From contig CALXSF010000019.1 of NCBI GenBank assembly GCA_944391055.1, positions 1 through 34,084 of the forward strand: 34,084 nucleotides of DNA, read 5' to 3'. Below the pieces are notes generated by a model. That model was given only the letters and a program-made list of their open reading frames with translations, did no database searches and was not told the origin of the DNA. Position numbers and translations under genes: made by a program. The DNA is from an uncultured Kiritimatiellota bacterium (GTDB taxonomy: Bacteria; Verrucomicrobiota; Kiritimatiellia; RFP12; DVOR01). Below, in pieces: positions 26,616 through 33,442 of this stretch (within the stretch, counting starts at the first letter, position 1; each line of letters begins with the position of its first letter).

Positions 26616-27093
26616 GGTTGAGTCTTCCTTTCTGTGTCTGTTGGGCCAACACCCACGGTGGCGGGACGCCCCGCCCGGGCCGTCGGCCGAAATCCTCATC
26701 CCCCGCCCCACCCCACCACGCCCCAAGGGCCGCCGCCAGGCCAAGCCCGACCGCGACCGCGGCCACCCCCAGCGCACGGCGCAGCCGCCCGAAAGGGGTG
26801 ACCCGCCGCGTCTCGCGCCCATCCAGCATCGCCGCCATCTCCGCCACGCACGGGAAGGTCAGCGAATACCAAATCTGCCGCCCCCGACGCTCGTCGCGCA
26901 CGATTCCCGCCAGACGCAGCTGCGCCAAATGCTGGCTCACCGCCGACATCCCCCCATCCACCCCCTCCGCCAGATCCGCCACGCAGCACGCCCCATCCGC
27001 CAAACGCTCCACGATCCACAGGCGCGTGGGATGCCCCAACGCCTTGAAAACCTCGGCCCGCGACCGCAGCGACTCGCTCTCACGTCTGTTCAT
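26449..27093 (-). CDS. ArsR-family regulator with a C-terminal hydrophobic segment
   Basis: The first 95 residues are an ArsR/SmtB winged helix: FKALGHPTRLWIVERLADGACCVADLAE, MSAVSQHLAQLRLAGIVRDERRG and IWYSL. A Cys pair (ACCV) in the early helix sits where some family members bind metal (ArsR-type CVC). After the domain comes RRVTPFGRLRR and a hydrophobic stretch (LGVAAVAVGLGLAAALGAWW), which could tether the protein to the membrane. The frame then has no stop until 26449, overlapping the next gene; the last 55 or so residues look like out-of-frame reading of it. AAGGAGG supports ATG 27093. The real C terminus is uncertain. Confidence 0.78.
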   Translation of the reverse strand: MNRRESESLRSRAEVFKALGHPTRLWIVERLADGACCVADLAEGVDGGMSAVSQHLAQLRLAGIVRDERRGRQIWYSLTFPCVAEMAAMLDGRETRRVTPFGRLRRALGVAAVAVGLGLAAALGAWWGGAGDEDFGRRPGRGVPPPWVLAQQTQKGRLNHEASNGIRRRGAPRRDGLRAMPEQRVRGAPEGSGARRPAGRGPGEAPGAPGVRVR

Positions 27094-27113
27094 GGCACTG
27101 CCTCCTTCTTTCA

Positions 27114-27137
27114 ACACTTCAGATAATACTAAAATGT
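27114..27137 (-). promoter_or_regulatory. arsR-type promoter and candidate operator
   Basis: An imperfect 24-base palindrome, ACAcTTcAG-N6-CTaAAaTGT on the + strand (7 of 9 outer pairs match), covers a TATTAT -10 (27128-27123, minus strand). ArsR repressors bind palindromes over their own promoter. The remaining bases to 27328 hold only weak hairpins with T runs that may end mnmG transcription (about 27236-27290). Confidence 0.45.
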
Positions 27138-27328
27138 CAGAGCGCGCGCAACCGCTTTCCGCGCAATGCCTACAAAAGAACGCACCGCCGCATTGTGGCC
27201 AATCCCACTCCAAAAAACAGACAACCTGCCGAGAGAGAGCGAAAAAAGCCCCGAAAGACGGACAAAAAGACGGCAAACGTCGCGCAACGCCGCCCTTGAA
27301 TACTCTTATTTCCTTGACTGGAACAAGT

Positions 27329-29344
27329 TTATTTTCTTGCAGCCTTCGCGATGGCCAAGGACAGGATCGCCAGATCCGCCGGGTTCACGCCGGGGATCGA
27401 CGCCGCGCGCCGCAGCGAATCGGGGCGGATGCGCCGCAGTTTCTCCCGTGCCTCGAAGCGGAGCCCACGCACCGAATCGTAATCGAAGCCATCCGGGATC
27501 CGGAGCGCCTCGTCCCGCTTCAGACGCTCCGCCTGCACCCGCTCATGGGCGATGTACCCCTCATACTTCGCGCGCAGCGCCAGTTCCTCCCGCCAATCCG
27601 GCGGGATCTCCCCCCCCACCCCGTCGGAAGCCTCGGCGAAGGAGACCCCCTCGCGCGCCAAAAGCCGCCACCGGTTCAGGCCGTTGCCGTCCAGCCAATC
27701 GGCCTTCCACGCCGCCTCCGTCGCGGCCAACCAAGCCGCCTCGTCCTCCGCCAGCCTGAGAAGTTCCTCGGAAACAATGCCCAAACGCGCGGCATGGGCG
27801 CGAAGCCGCAGATGGACGTCGCCGGGGCGCAGCAAAAGCCGCCGCTCCGCCCGCGAGGTGAACATCCGATAAGGCTCGTCCGTCCCCTTAGTGATGAGGT
27901 CGTCCACCATCACCCCGATGTACGCCTCGTCCCGCGACAATGTCAGGGGCGGGCGCCCCAGTGCCGCGAGCGCGGCGTTGGCCCCCGCCAAAAAGCCCTG
28001 CGCCGCGGCCTCCTCATAACCCGTCGTCCCGTTGATCTGCCCGGCCAAGAAAAGATTCGGCGCGAACTTCACCGCCAGCCGCGCGTCCAACGCGCGCGGG
28101 TCCACGCAGTCATACTCGATCGCATAGCCCGGCGCCGCCAATTCCGCCCGCCCCAACCCAGGCACCGAACGCACCATCGCCAACTGGATAGCGGCCGGCA
28201 ATGAGTTCGAAAGCCCGTTCGGATAACACCACGGGCACCCCGCCCCCTCGGGTTCCAAGACGACGTGATGGCCGCCCCGGTCCCCGAACTTCACCACCTT
28301 GTCCTCGATGCTGGGGCAATACCGCACCCCCTCGCCGGAGATCGCGCCGCCGTAAAGCGCCGACTCGGCCAGATGCTCGCGAATGATCGCGTGCGTCTCC
28401 ACCGTCGTGTGCGTGCGGAAGCAAGGCGTCTGCCCGGCCCGCGCGCGGCGAACCGCGCCCTCCAAGTCATCCCCGTCCGCCGCCGAATCCCAATCGCCGC
28501 ACGGACGGTAAGTCGCGAACCCATCCTTTATTCCCCACACCCTGCCGTCGACGGTACTGTTCCACGTGGAACAATTCGCCCCCTCCGCCTCCATCTCCCC
28601 AACCCTCTCCCCGTCAACCTCCTGTTGCGCCAGGCGCATCCGCCTCGAGAAAAAGGGCACCGGATCGCGCTCGCCCGCCTGCGGCTCCAAGGCTTCCCAA
28701 TCGATCGAACGGTTCAGCAGCCGAGGCGGCGTCCCCGTCTTCAGCCGACGCCAACCCAATTCCGGGCAAAGACGTGCCAACGTCCCCCACAGCGGCACGG
28801 CGGGCCGGGCGTCCCCGCCGCCGTCGCGTCCCTGCTTGCCGACCCAAATCCTGCCGCCGACGGACGTTCCCAACGTCAAAACGATGAAACGCCCCCGCAG
28901 CCTCCGGCCATCCTTCAGCAGGATTCCCTCCGGTTTCCGGCCAGCCGCGTCCGTGAGCAAATCCACCGTGAGCCCCTCCACCAGGGCCAGCCCGGGCGTC
29001 CGCGCGGCGACCCGCGCCAAACGCGCGCTGTACCGCGCCTTGTCGCACTGCGCGCGGACGGCCCTGACGGCAGGCCCGCGCGAGGCGTTCAGTGTGCGAA
29101 ACTGGAGGCCCGTCAGATCGGCGTTGAGCCCCATCTCACCGCCCAGCGCATCCAGCTCGGCGACCAAATGCGACTTCGCCAACCCGCCGATCGCAGGGTT
29201 GCAGGGCATCAGGCCGACCGCGTCCCGCGCCGACGTCACCAACGCCGTGCGGCACCCCATCCGCGCGGACGCCAACGCGGCCTCGCACCCCGCGTGCCCG
29301 GCACCGACGACCAGCACGTCATACCAAGACTCCTCGCTCATCAT
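27329..29344 (-). CDS. mnmG: tRNA uridine 5-carboxymethylaminomethyl modification enzyme MnmG
   Basis: 671 residues; FAD-dependent enzyme that with MnmE modifies U34 of certain tRNAs. FAD motif VVGAGHAGCEAALASARMG, then LMPCNPAIGGLAKSHLV, LKTGTPPRL, the cysteine motif VRYCPSIEDKV, GQINGTTGYEEAAAQG and TSRAERRLLLRPGD. It is longer than E. coli MnmG (629), with roughly 60 extra residues between FFSRRM and TPCFRTHT; a parS site lies in that insert. The start is ATG 29344 or 29341; 29344 is eight bases after a TATCAT -10, so the mRNA is probably leaderless. The frame is open to 29446, but that part holds the promoter. Confidence 0.93.
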   Translation of the reverse strand: MMSEESWYDVLVVGAGHAGCEAALASARMGCRTALVTSARDAVGLMPCNPAIGGLAKSHLVAELDALGGEMGLNADLTGLQFRTLNASRGPAVRAVRAQCDKARYSARLARVAARTPGLALVEGLTVDLLTDAAGRKPEGILLKDGRRLRGRFIVLTLGTSVGGRIWVGKQGRDGGGDARPAVPLWGTLARLCPELGWRRLKTGTPPRLLNRSIDWEALEPQAGERDPVPFFSRRMRLAQQEVDGERVGEMEAEGANCSTWNSTVDGRVWGIKDGFATYRPCGDWDSAADGDDLEGAVRRARAGQTPCFRTHTTVETHAIIREHLAESALYGGAISGEGVRYCPSIEDKVVKFGDRGGHHVVLEPEGAGCPWCYPNGLSNSLPAAIQLAMVRSVPGLGRAELAAPGYAIEYDCVDPRALDARLAVKFAPNLFLAGQINGTTGYEEAAAQGFLAGANAALAALGRPPLTLSRDEAYIGVMVDDLITKGTDEPYRMFTSRAERRLLLRPGDVHLRLRAHAARLGIVSEELLRLAEDEAAWLAATEAAWKADWLDGNGLNRWRLLAREGVSFAEASDGVGGEIPPDWREELALRAKYEGYIAHERVQAERLKRDEALRIPDGFDYDSVRGLRFEAREKLRRIRPDSLRRAASIPGVNPADLAILSLAIAKAARK
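28558..28573. promoter_or_regulatory. parS site inside mnmG
   Basis: A perfect 16-bp palindrome, TGTTCCACGTGGAACA, matching the ParB-binding consensus GTTnCACGTGnAAC. It lies within mnmG and encodes Cys-Ser-Thr-Trp-Asn in the protein (about residues 258-263). Confidence 0.9.
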
Positions 29345-29351
29345 GCCCTGA

Positions 29352-29360
29352 ATGATAGCA
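29352..29360 (-). promoter_or_regulatory. mnmG promoter
   Basis: Minus-strand TGC-TATCAT, an extended -10. Only seven bases separate it from ATG 29344, predicting transcription start at or one base from the start codon. Confidence 0.55.
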
Positions 29361-29429
29361 CAAAACCAAGACACAAAACGCGCCGCCAAACCCACGAGCG
29401 AACGACGAAAAACACAAAAAAGAGCGGAT

Positions 29430-29445
29430 TGTTCCACGTGGAACA
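29430..29445. promoter_or_regulatory. parS site in the mnmG-dnaA intergenic region
   Basis: A second perfect copy of TGTTCCACGTGGAACA, 857 bases from the first and about 230 bases before dnaA. ParB loading sites cluster near chromosomal origins. Confidence 0.92.
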
Positions 29446-29461
29446 CCCTCTTGTCCCCAAC

Positions 29462-29646
29462 CTTTCGACAGATTTTTCCACGAGACTTCCTGACAGCCTG
29501 TCGAAAACCTATCGAAATATGACAAAAATCCAGTCATAGAGCCAAAAACGAAGCAACCTTCCCTGTCGAAAACCGGTCAGTCGAATGTCTAGAAAGAGTT
29601 GTTGAAAAGTAGGCTCCGCCGTGCCATAATGATGGGGTTTTCGACA
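29462..29646. promoter_or_regulatory. DnaA-box-like cluster upstream of dnaA
   Basis: Nine-base words related to the DnaA box: TTTTCGACA at 29499-29507 (-), 29564-29572 (-) and 29638-29646 (+); CTTTCGACA 29462-29470 (+); TTTTCCACG 29474-29482 (+); TTTTCAACA 29600-29608 (-). The stretch is AT-rich against its surroundings. Only the TTTTCCACG word is close to the usual TTATCCACA. Confidence 0.65.
29602..29630 (+). promoter_or_regulatory. dnaA promoter overlapped by 9-mers
   Basis: TTGAAA (29602-29607), 17 bases, CATAAT (29625-29630) preceded by TGC. One 9-mer (29600-29608) covers the -35 and another (29638-29646) covers the expected start point, so DnaA could repress its own gene. Confidence 0.7.
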
Positions 29647-29678
29647 ACTTTTCGGTAACTTTTCGAGAGGATACGACG

Positions 29679-31079
29679 ATGGCGACGAACGATCCAGAGG
29701 CTTCCGCGCTTTGGCGGGGGATCTTGGACGAACTGAAGGAGATCCTGAGCGAGGTGACGGTGCTCCGTTACTTCGGCGGGACGGAGGGGGAGTCCCTTGC
29801 CGATGGGATCCTCACCGTGTGCCTCCCCGCGGACAAGGAGGCCGCGCAGCTGGCGCCCTTCGGGGCCTTCGTCTCCGCGGCGCTGGCCAAATGCGCCGGG
29901 CGCGACGGCGCACGCGTCCGCTACGTCAGGCCGGAGCCCGAATCTTTCGCCGCGCAGCCAAGCCAGGCGCGCGCCGAAAGGGTGGGGGAGGACGGCGGCC
30001 TTCTGCCGCACCTCACCTTCGACAACTTCGTGGAGGGGCCGGGGAACCAATTCCCGCTGGCGATGGCCAAATACGTGGCGCTGCACCCGGGCGACGAGGG
30101 CAGCCGCACGAACCCCCTCTTCATGTACGGCCCGACGGGCGTCGGGAAGACCCACCTGCTGCACGCGATCGGCAACCTCGCCCGCGAGCGCAACCCCAAC
30201 CTCCGCGTCCTCTACATCACCAGCGAGCAGCTCATGAACGAGTACATGCGCCAGTGGTCCGCGGGCGCCTCCCAGTCCGACGCCGTCAAGGAGGCCTTCC
30301 GCGGGAAGTACCGCACGCCCGACATCCTCCTTGTCGACGACATCCAGTACATGGCCGGTAAGCAGGGCCTCCAGAACGAGTTCTTCAACATCTTCAACGC
30401 CCTCAAGGACGCCCGCCGCCAGATCGTCATGACCAGCGACCGCGCCCCCTCCGAGATCCCCGACCTGGTGGACCGCCTCGTCTCGCGCTTCCAGAGCGGC
30501 ATCACCGCCGACGTGGACATCCCCGCCTACGAGACGCGGATGAACATCCTCCTCCTCAAGCTCCGCGCCTATCCCGACGTCACCCTCAGCCAGCCCGTCC
30601 TCGAATTCATCGCCCAGCGCGTCAGCAGCAGTGTCCGCGCACTCGAGGGCGCCCTCTCCACCACCGTCAACTACGCCCGGATGTTCCCGGACCGCGGCGA
30701 GGCCGCCGTCACCGTCGACATCCTCGAAAAGACCATCCTCCGCAACTACATCCAGGAGGAGGAGGCGATCGTCCACCTCACCTGCGCCGACATCCGCAAG
30801 GCCGTCTGCGACTACTTCGGCGTCTCCGACGAGGAGCTCACCGGGAAGAGCCGCGAGAAAAAGATCGCAGGCCCCCGCCAGATCGGCGTCTTCCTCTGCC
30901 GCAAGCTCACCTCCTGCTCCACCACCGAGATCGGCCGCGCCTTCAACCGCAACCACGCCACCGTCCTCTACTCCTCCTCCACCGTCCAGACGCTCTACAA
31001 GGGCGGCGACCCCGAGACCGCCACCGCCCTCAAGGCCATCGTCGAGCGCCTTGGCCGGACCACCGGCGACCTCAACTGA
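29679..31079 (+). CDS. dnaA: Chromosomal replication initiator DnaA, divergent DNA-binding motif
   Basis: 466 residues. Domain I about 1-85, a short linker, AAA+ domain from LTFDNFVEGPGNQFPLAMA with Walker A GPTGVGKTH, Walker B LLVDDIQYM and sensor region MTSDRAPSEI, then domain IV from about 355. Domain IV keeps PRQIGVFL but reads STTEIGRAFNRNHATVLY where E. coli and B. subtilis have SLP(E/K)IG..FGGRDHTTV(L/I)HA. Thus equivalents of E. coli Pro423, Asp433 and Thr435 are Thr, Asn and Ala, with one residue fewer; the His is kept. GAGAGGA precedes ATG 29679. Length is normal. Confidence 0.95.
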   Translation: MATNDPEASALWRGILDELKEILSEVTVLRYFGGTEGESLADGILTVCLPADKEAAQLAPFGAFVSAALAKCAGRDGARVRYVRPEPESFAAQPSQARAERVGEDGGLLPHLTFDNFVEGPGNQFPLAMAKYVALHPGDEGSRTNPLFMYGPTGVGKTHLLHAIGNLARERNPNLRVLYITSEQLMNEYMRQWSAGASQSDAVKEAFRGKYRTPDILLVDDIQYMAGKQGLQNEFFNIFNALKDARRQIVMTSDRAPSEIPDLVDRLVSRFQSGITADVDIPAYETRMNILLLKLRAYPDVTLSQPVLEFIAQRVSSSVRALEGALSTTVNYARMFPDRGEAAVTVDILEKTILRNYIQEEEAIVHLTCADIRKAVCDYFGVSDEELTGKSREKKIAGPRQIGVFLCRKLTSCSTTEIGRAFNRNHATVLYSSSTVQTLYKGGDPETATALKAIVERLGRTTGDLN

Positions 31080-31105
31080 CGCCCCTCCAAGGCGCACCTC
31101 CGAAA

Positions 31106-31132
31106 CGGGCGGGCCTCCCCGCCCGCTTTTTT
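31106..31132 (+). terminator. Terminator after dnaA
   Basis: An 8-bp stem CGGGCGGG/CCCGCCCG with loop CCTC, then a T6 run. dnaN therefore has its own promoter. Confidence 0.85.
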
Positions 31133-31149
31133 GCGCCCCGTGGCAAACC

Positions 31150-31620
31150 CGTTGAAAACCCTGTCGAAAACAGGATGGAAACCCTCCCCGCACCCCTCCA
31201 GGCGCAATCCGGAAACCAACGAAACGAAAAGGAGTTACGCCGCGCGCGCCATCCTGCTCAAATAAAACAACCTATTGACATGAAAGAAGTTGGGGCAAGA
31301 AAGGAAACCCTTTTCGACAAGCCGCCCCAAACGCCCCGATCGCCGCGCAAACACATTCCTGACAACGCCCTTACACTGCGGGACTGTCGAAAACATTGTT
31401 GAAAACCAACCAATCATTTGTGCACAAACCCTCCCTTTTCCACAGCCCCCCTCCCCCCGTCCCCCCACGCCCCCAAGACTGGGCCGCCCTCCGAACAATC
31501 CATCGACGGGCCGCTGACAGGGAAATCCCTACTAACCCATTCCCGCGACAAACACGGCCTACCGTTTTCCACGCTTTCGACAATTCATCTTCTTCATCAT
31601 CTTTTATTATTCAAGTCTTG
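31150..31620. promoter_or_regulatory. Candidate oriC in the dnaA-dnaN gap
   Basis: AT-rich noncoding region with 9-mers TTTTCGACA at 31162-31170 (-), 31311-31319 (+) and 31385-31393 (-); TTTTCAACA 31397-31405 (-); TTTTCAACG 31150-31158 (-); TTTTCCACA 31436-31444 (+); and a tandem pair TTTTCCACG 31565-31573 plus CTTTCGACA 31574-31582 (+). The pair is followed by a G-free stretch to about 31615 (triplets TTC, ATC, TAT), a candidate unwinding element. A 12-bp palindrome, TTTGTGCACAAA, is at 31417-31428. Short frames here have no coding bias. From 31621 to 31899 I see no gene or clear motif. Confidence 0.6.
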
Positions 31621-31899
31621 TTGAAGGAAAAATCCCGGGTACAAAACGGGCGAACGCCGAACCGCGTTCCTTGAAACGTGCGCTTTTTGTTGTGAAGACC
31701 TCTGACCGAAGGAGAAGGTGGGGGAGGGCGTCCGCCGTTTGGTCCCGGCCTTTGGGATAGGTTGGCTTGCGGCGGCGTCGCCCTCGGGTTGCGGCGTGTC
31801 TCGGGGTGCGATGCGCCGCGATCCGCGATTTGACCCCCGTGATTTCGTTTTTGGGCGCAGCGGCGTTTTTTGGGGCGTGGGACGGGGTGGGGGAGGATA

Positions 31900-31908
31900 T
31901 GCTATACT
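31900..31908 (+). promoter_or_regulatory. dnaN promoter
   Basis: TGC-TATACT, an extended -10, with no -35 match. Transcription is expected about 31915 and ATG is at 31937. Confidence 0.65.
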
Positions 31909-31936
31909 AGCGACACTGTTATTTAAGGAAAACGCC

Positions 31937-33052
31937 ATGAAGTTCACCGTCATCCGCAGCCGCTTTCTTGACCTGCTCTCCAACGTGCAGAGCGTGGTGC
32001 CCAGCCGCCCCGCGCTCCAGATCATCTCCAACGCGCTGATTGAGGCGAAGGAGGATGGCACGCTGACGCTCACGGCCACCGACCTCGACGTCACGGTGCG
32101 CACCACCTTGGCCGCGGACGTGAAGGTGGACGAGCCGGGGCAGACCACGCTGCCCGTCCGCCGCATCGTCGAGTTGCTGCGCATGGCGCCGGAGGGCGAG
32201 ATCCAGTTCGACGTCGACGGGGACGACGTGGCGCGCGTCGTCACCCCCGCCGCCAAGTATCGCCTGATTGGCCTGGACGCCCGCGAGTTCCCCGTCATCC
32301 GCGAGCCGGCCGAGGAGGCCAAGTGCTTCACGCTCGACCGCGCCATCTTCCGCGAGATGCTGCGCAAGACCGCCTACGCGGCCGGCACCGACGAGACGCG
32401 CCGCATCCTCACCGGCGTCCTGCTCCAGTTCGCCGACGGCAAGCTCACCATGGTCGCCACCGACGGCAAGCGCCTGGCGCTGGTGGAGCAGGAGCTGGAG
32501 TTCCCGCCCGAGAGCGCCTGCGAGATGATCCTGCCGCCCAAGGCCGTCTCCGAGCTTTCCCGCCTGCTCGGCGGCGAGGGCCCCATGCGCGTCTACGGGC
32601 AGACCGGGCAGATCCTCTTCGACTGTGGCGCCTTCCGCTTCTACAGCAAGCTGATCGAGGGAGTCTACGCCAAGTACCAGGCCGTCATCCCCACCGCCTG
32701 CGACGAGCGCGTCACCCTCAACCGCGAGGAGCTCATCGCCTCCATCCAGCGCGTCGACATCCTCTCCAACGACAAGGTCAACTCCGTGCGCCTGGCCTTC
32801 GCCGAGGGCGCCCTCACCCTCTCGGCCAGCAACGCCGAGACCGGCGAGGCCAACGACGTCCTGCCCATCAAGTACGCCGGGCGCCCCCTCTCCGCCGCCT
32901 ACAACCCCGATTACCTCATGGACTGCCTGCGCAACCTGGACACCGACGAGGTGACCTTCGAGCTCACCGAGGGCCACGCCCCCACCGTCATCAAATGCCC
33001 GGGCGTCCCCTTCCTCTACGTCATCATGCCCATGCGCCTGGCCACCGTCTGA
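31937..33052 (+). CDS. dnaN: DNA polymerase III beta sliding clamp
   Basis: 371 residues, full length. It forms the ring that tethers the replicative polymerase. Family features in order: the N-terminal MKFTVIRSRFLDLLSNVQSVVP with NALIEA, LTATDLDVTV, TLPVRRIVELLR, LDAREFPVI, TGVLLQF, MVATDGKRLAL, YQAVIP, LSNDKVNSVRLAF, NPDYLMDCL and the C-terminal VIMPMRL, which builds the partner-binding pocket. AAGGA precedes ATG 31937. Its position after dnaA is the common bacterial order. Confidence 0.96.
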   Translation: MKFTVIRSRFLDLLSNVQSVVPSRPALQIISNALIEAKEDGTLTLTATDLDVTVRTTLAADVKVDEPGQTTLPVRRIVELLRMAPEGEIQFDVDGDDVARVVTPAAKYRLIGLDAREFPVIREPAEEAKCFTLDRAIFREMLRKTAYAAGTDETRRILTGVLLQFADGKLTMVATDGKRLALVEQELEFPPESACEMILPPKAVSELSRLLGGEGPMRVYGQTGQILFDCGAFRFYSKLIEGVYAKYQAVIPTACDERVTLNREELIASIQRVDILSNDKVNSVRLAFAEGALTLSASNAETGEANDVLPIKYAGRPLSAAYNPDYLMDCLRNLDTDEVTFELTEGHAPTVIKCPGVPFLYVIMPMRLATV

Positions 33053-33091
33053 CCGGCGGCCGGACGGGCCTTCCCCCGACGGAAGACAAGC

Positions 33092-33130
33092 GATGCGCGC
33101 GGCCGCCTGGCCGCGCGCATCCTTCTTTTT
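33092..33130 (+). terminator. Terminator after dnaN
   Basis: A perfect 13-bp stem GATGCGCGCGGCC/GGCCGCGCGCATC with loop GCCT, followed by CTTCTTTTT. Confidence 0.9.
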
Positions 33131-33170
33131 CGCCCGCCGACCGCTCCGGAAAGCGCGCCTTTTGACAGGT

Positions 33171-33316
33171 CTATCAACAGGTGTTGATAATTCTTCCCCT
33201 TTTGATAATCCCCCTTTTCGCCCTTATTGACAAACGTTGATAAGGCTGTTCACAAACGAAAACCGGCCGCTTGCCCGGCCTTGCTTATCGACTGTTTTAT
33301 CAACATTGGTTGATAA
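33171..33316. promoter_or_regulatory. Second 9-mer cluster downstream of dnaN (TTATCAACA family)
   Basis: AT-rich noncoding DNA with TTATCAACA at 33182-33190 (-) and 33297-33305 (+), and relatives CTATCAACA 33171-33179 (+), TTATCAAAA 33200-33208 (-), TTATTGACA 33224-33232 (+), TTATCAACG 33235-33243 (-), TTATCGACT 33285-33293 (+) and TTATCAACC 33308-33316 (-). The last two full words form an inverted repeat, TTATCAAC-ATTG-GTTGATAA. Each is one or two bases from TTATCCACA. Confidence 0.55.
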
Positions 33317-33378
33317 TTTTGTCGATCGCGGCGCTTCGGTTGGCGGCGGACGGGATGGAACCAAACGCGAAGCCGTGT

Positions 33379-33417
33379 GTTTATTGCACAATTCGGAGGC
33401 GAAAATGTGCAATAAAC
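33379..33417. repeat. Perfect 12-bp inverted repeat with a 15-base spacer
   Basis: GTTTATTGCACA (33379-33390) and TGTGCAATAAAC (33406-33417). There is no T run, so it is not an ordinary terminator. It lies 25 bases beyond the end of the acetyltransferase gene. A protein-binding site or recombination site is possible; the function is unknown. Confidence 0.7.
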
Positions 33418-33442
33418 GCGGCGATTGCGCAAAAAAGCGCGC

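Noticed and set aside
31235..31674. Small open frames in the dnaA-dnaN gap
   Set aside because: They have no coding third-position bias or ribosome site and cross the DnaA-box-like words.
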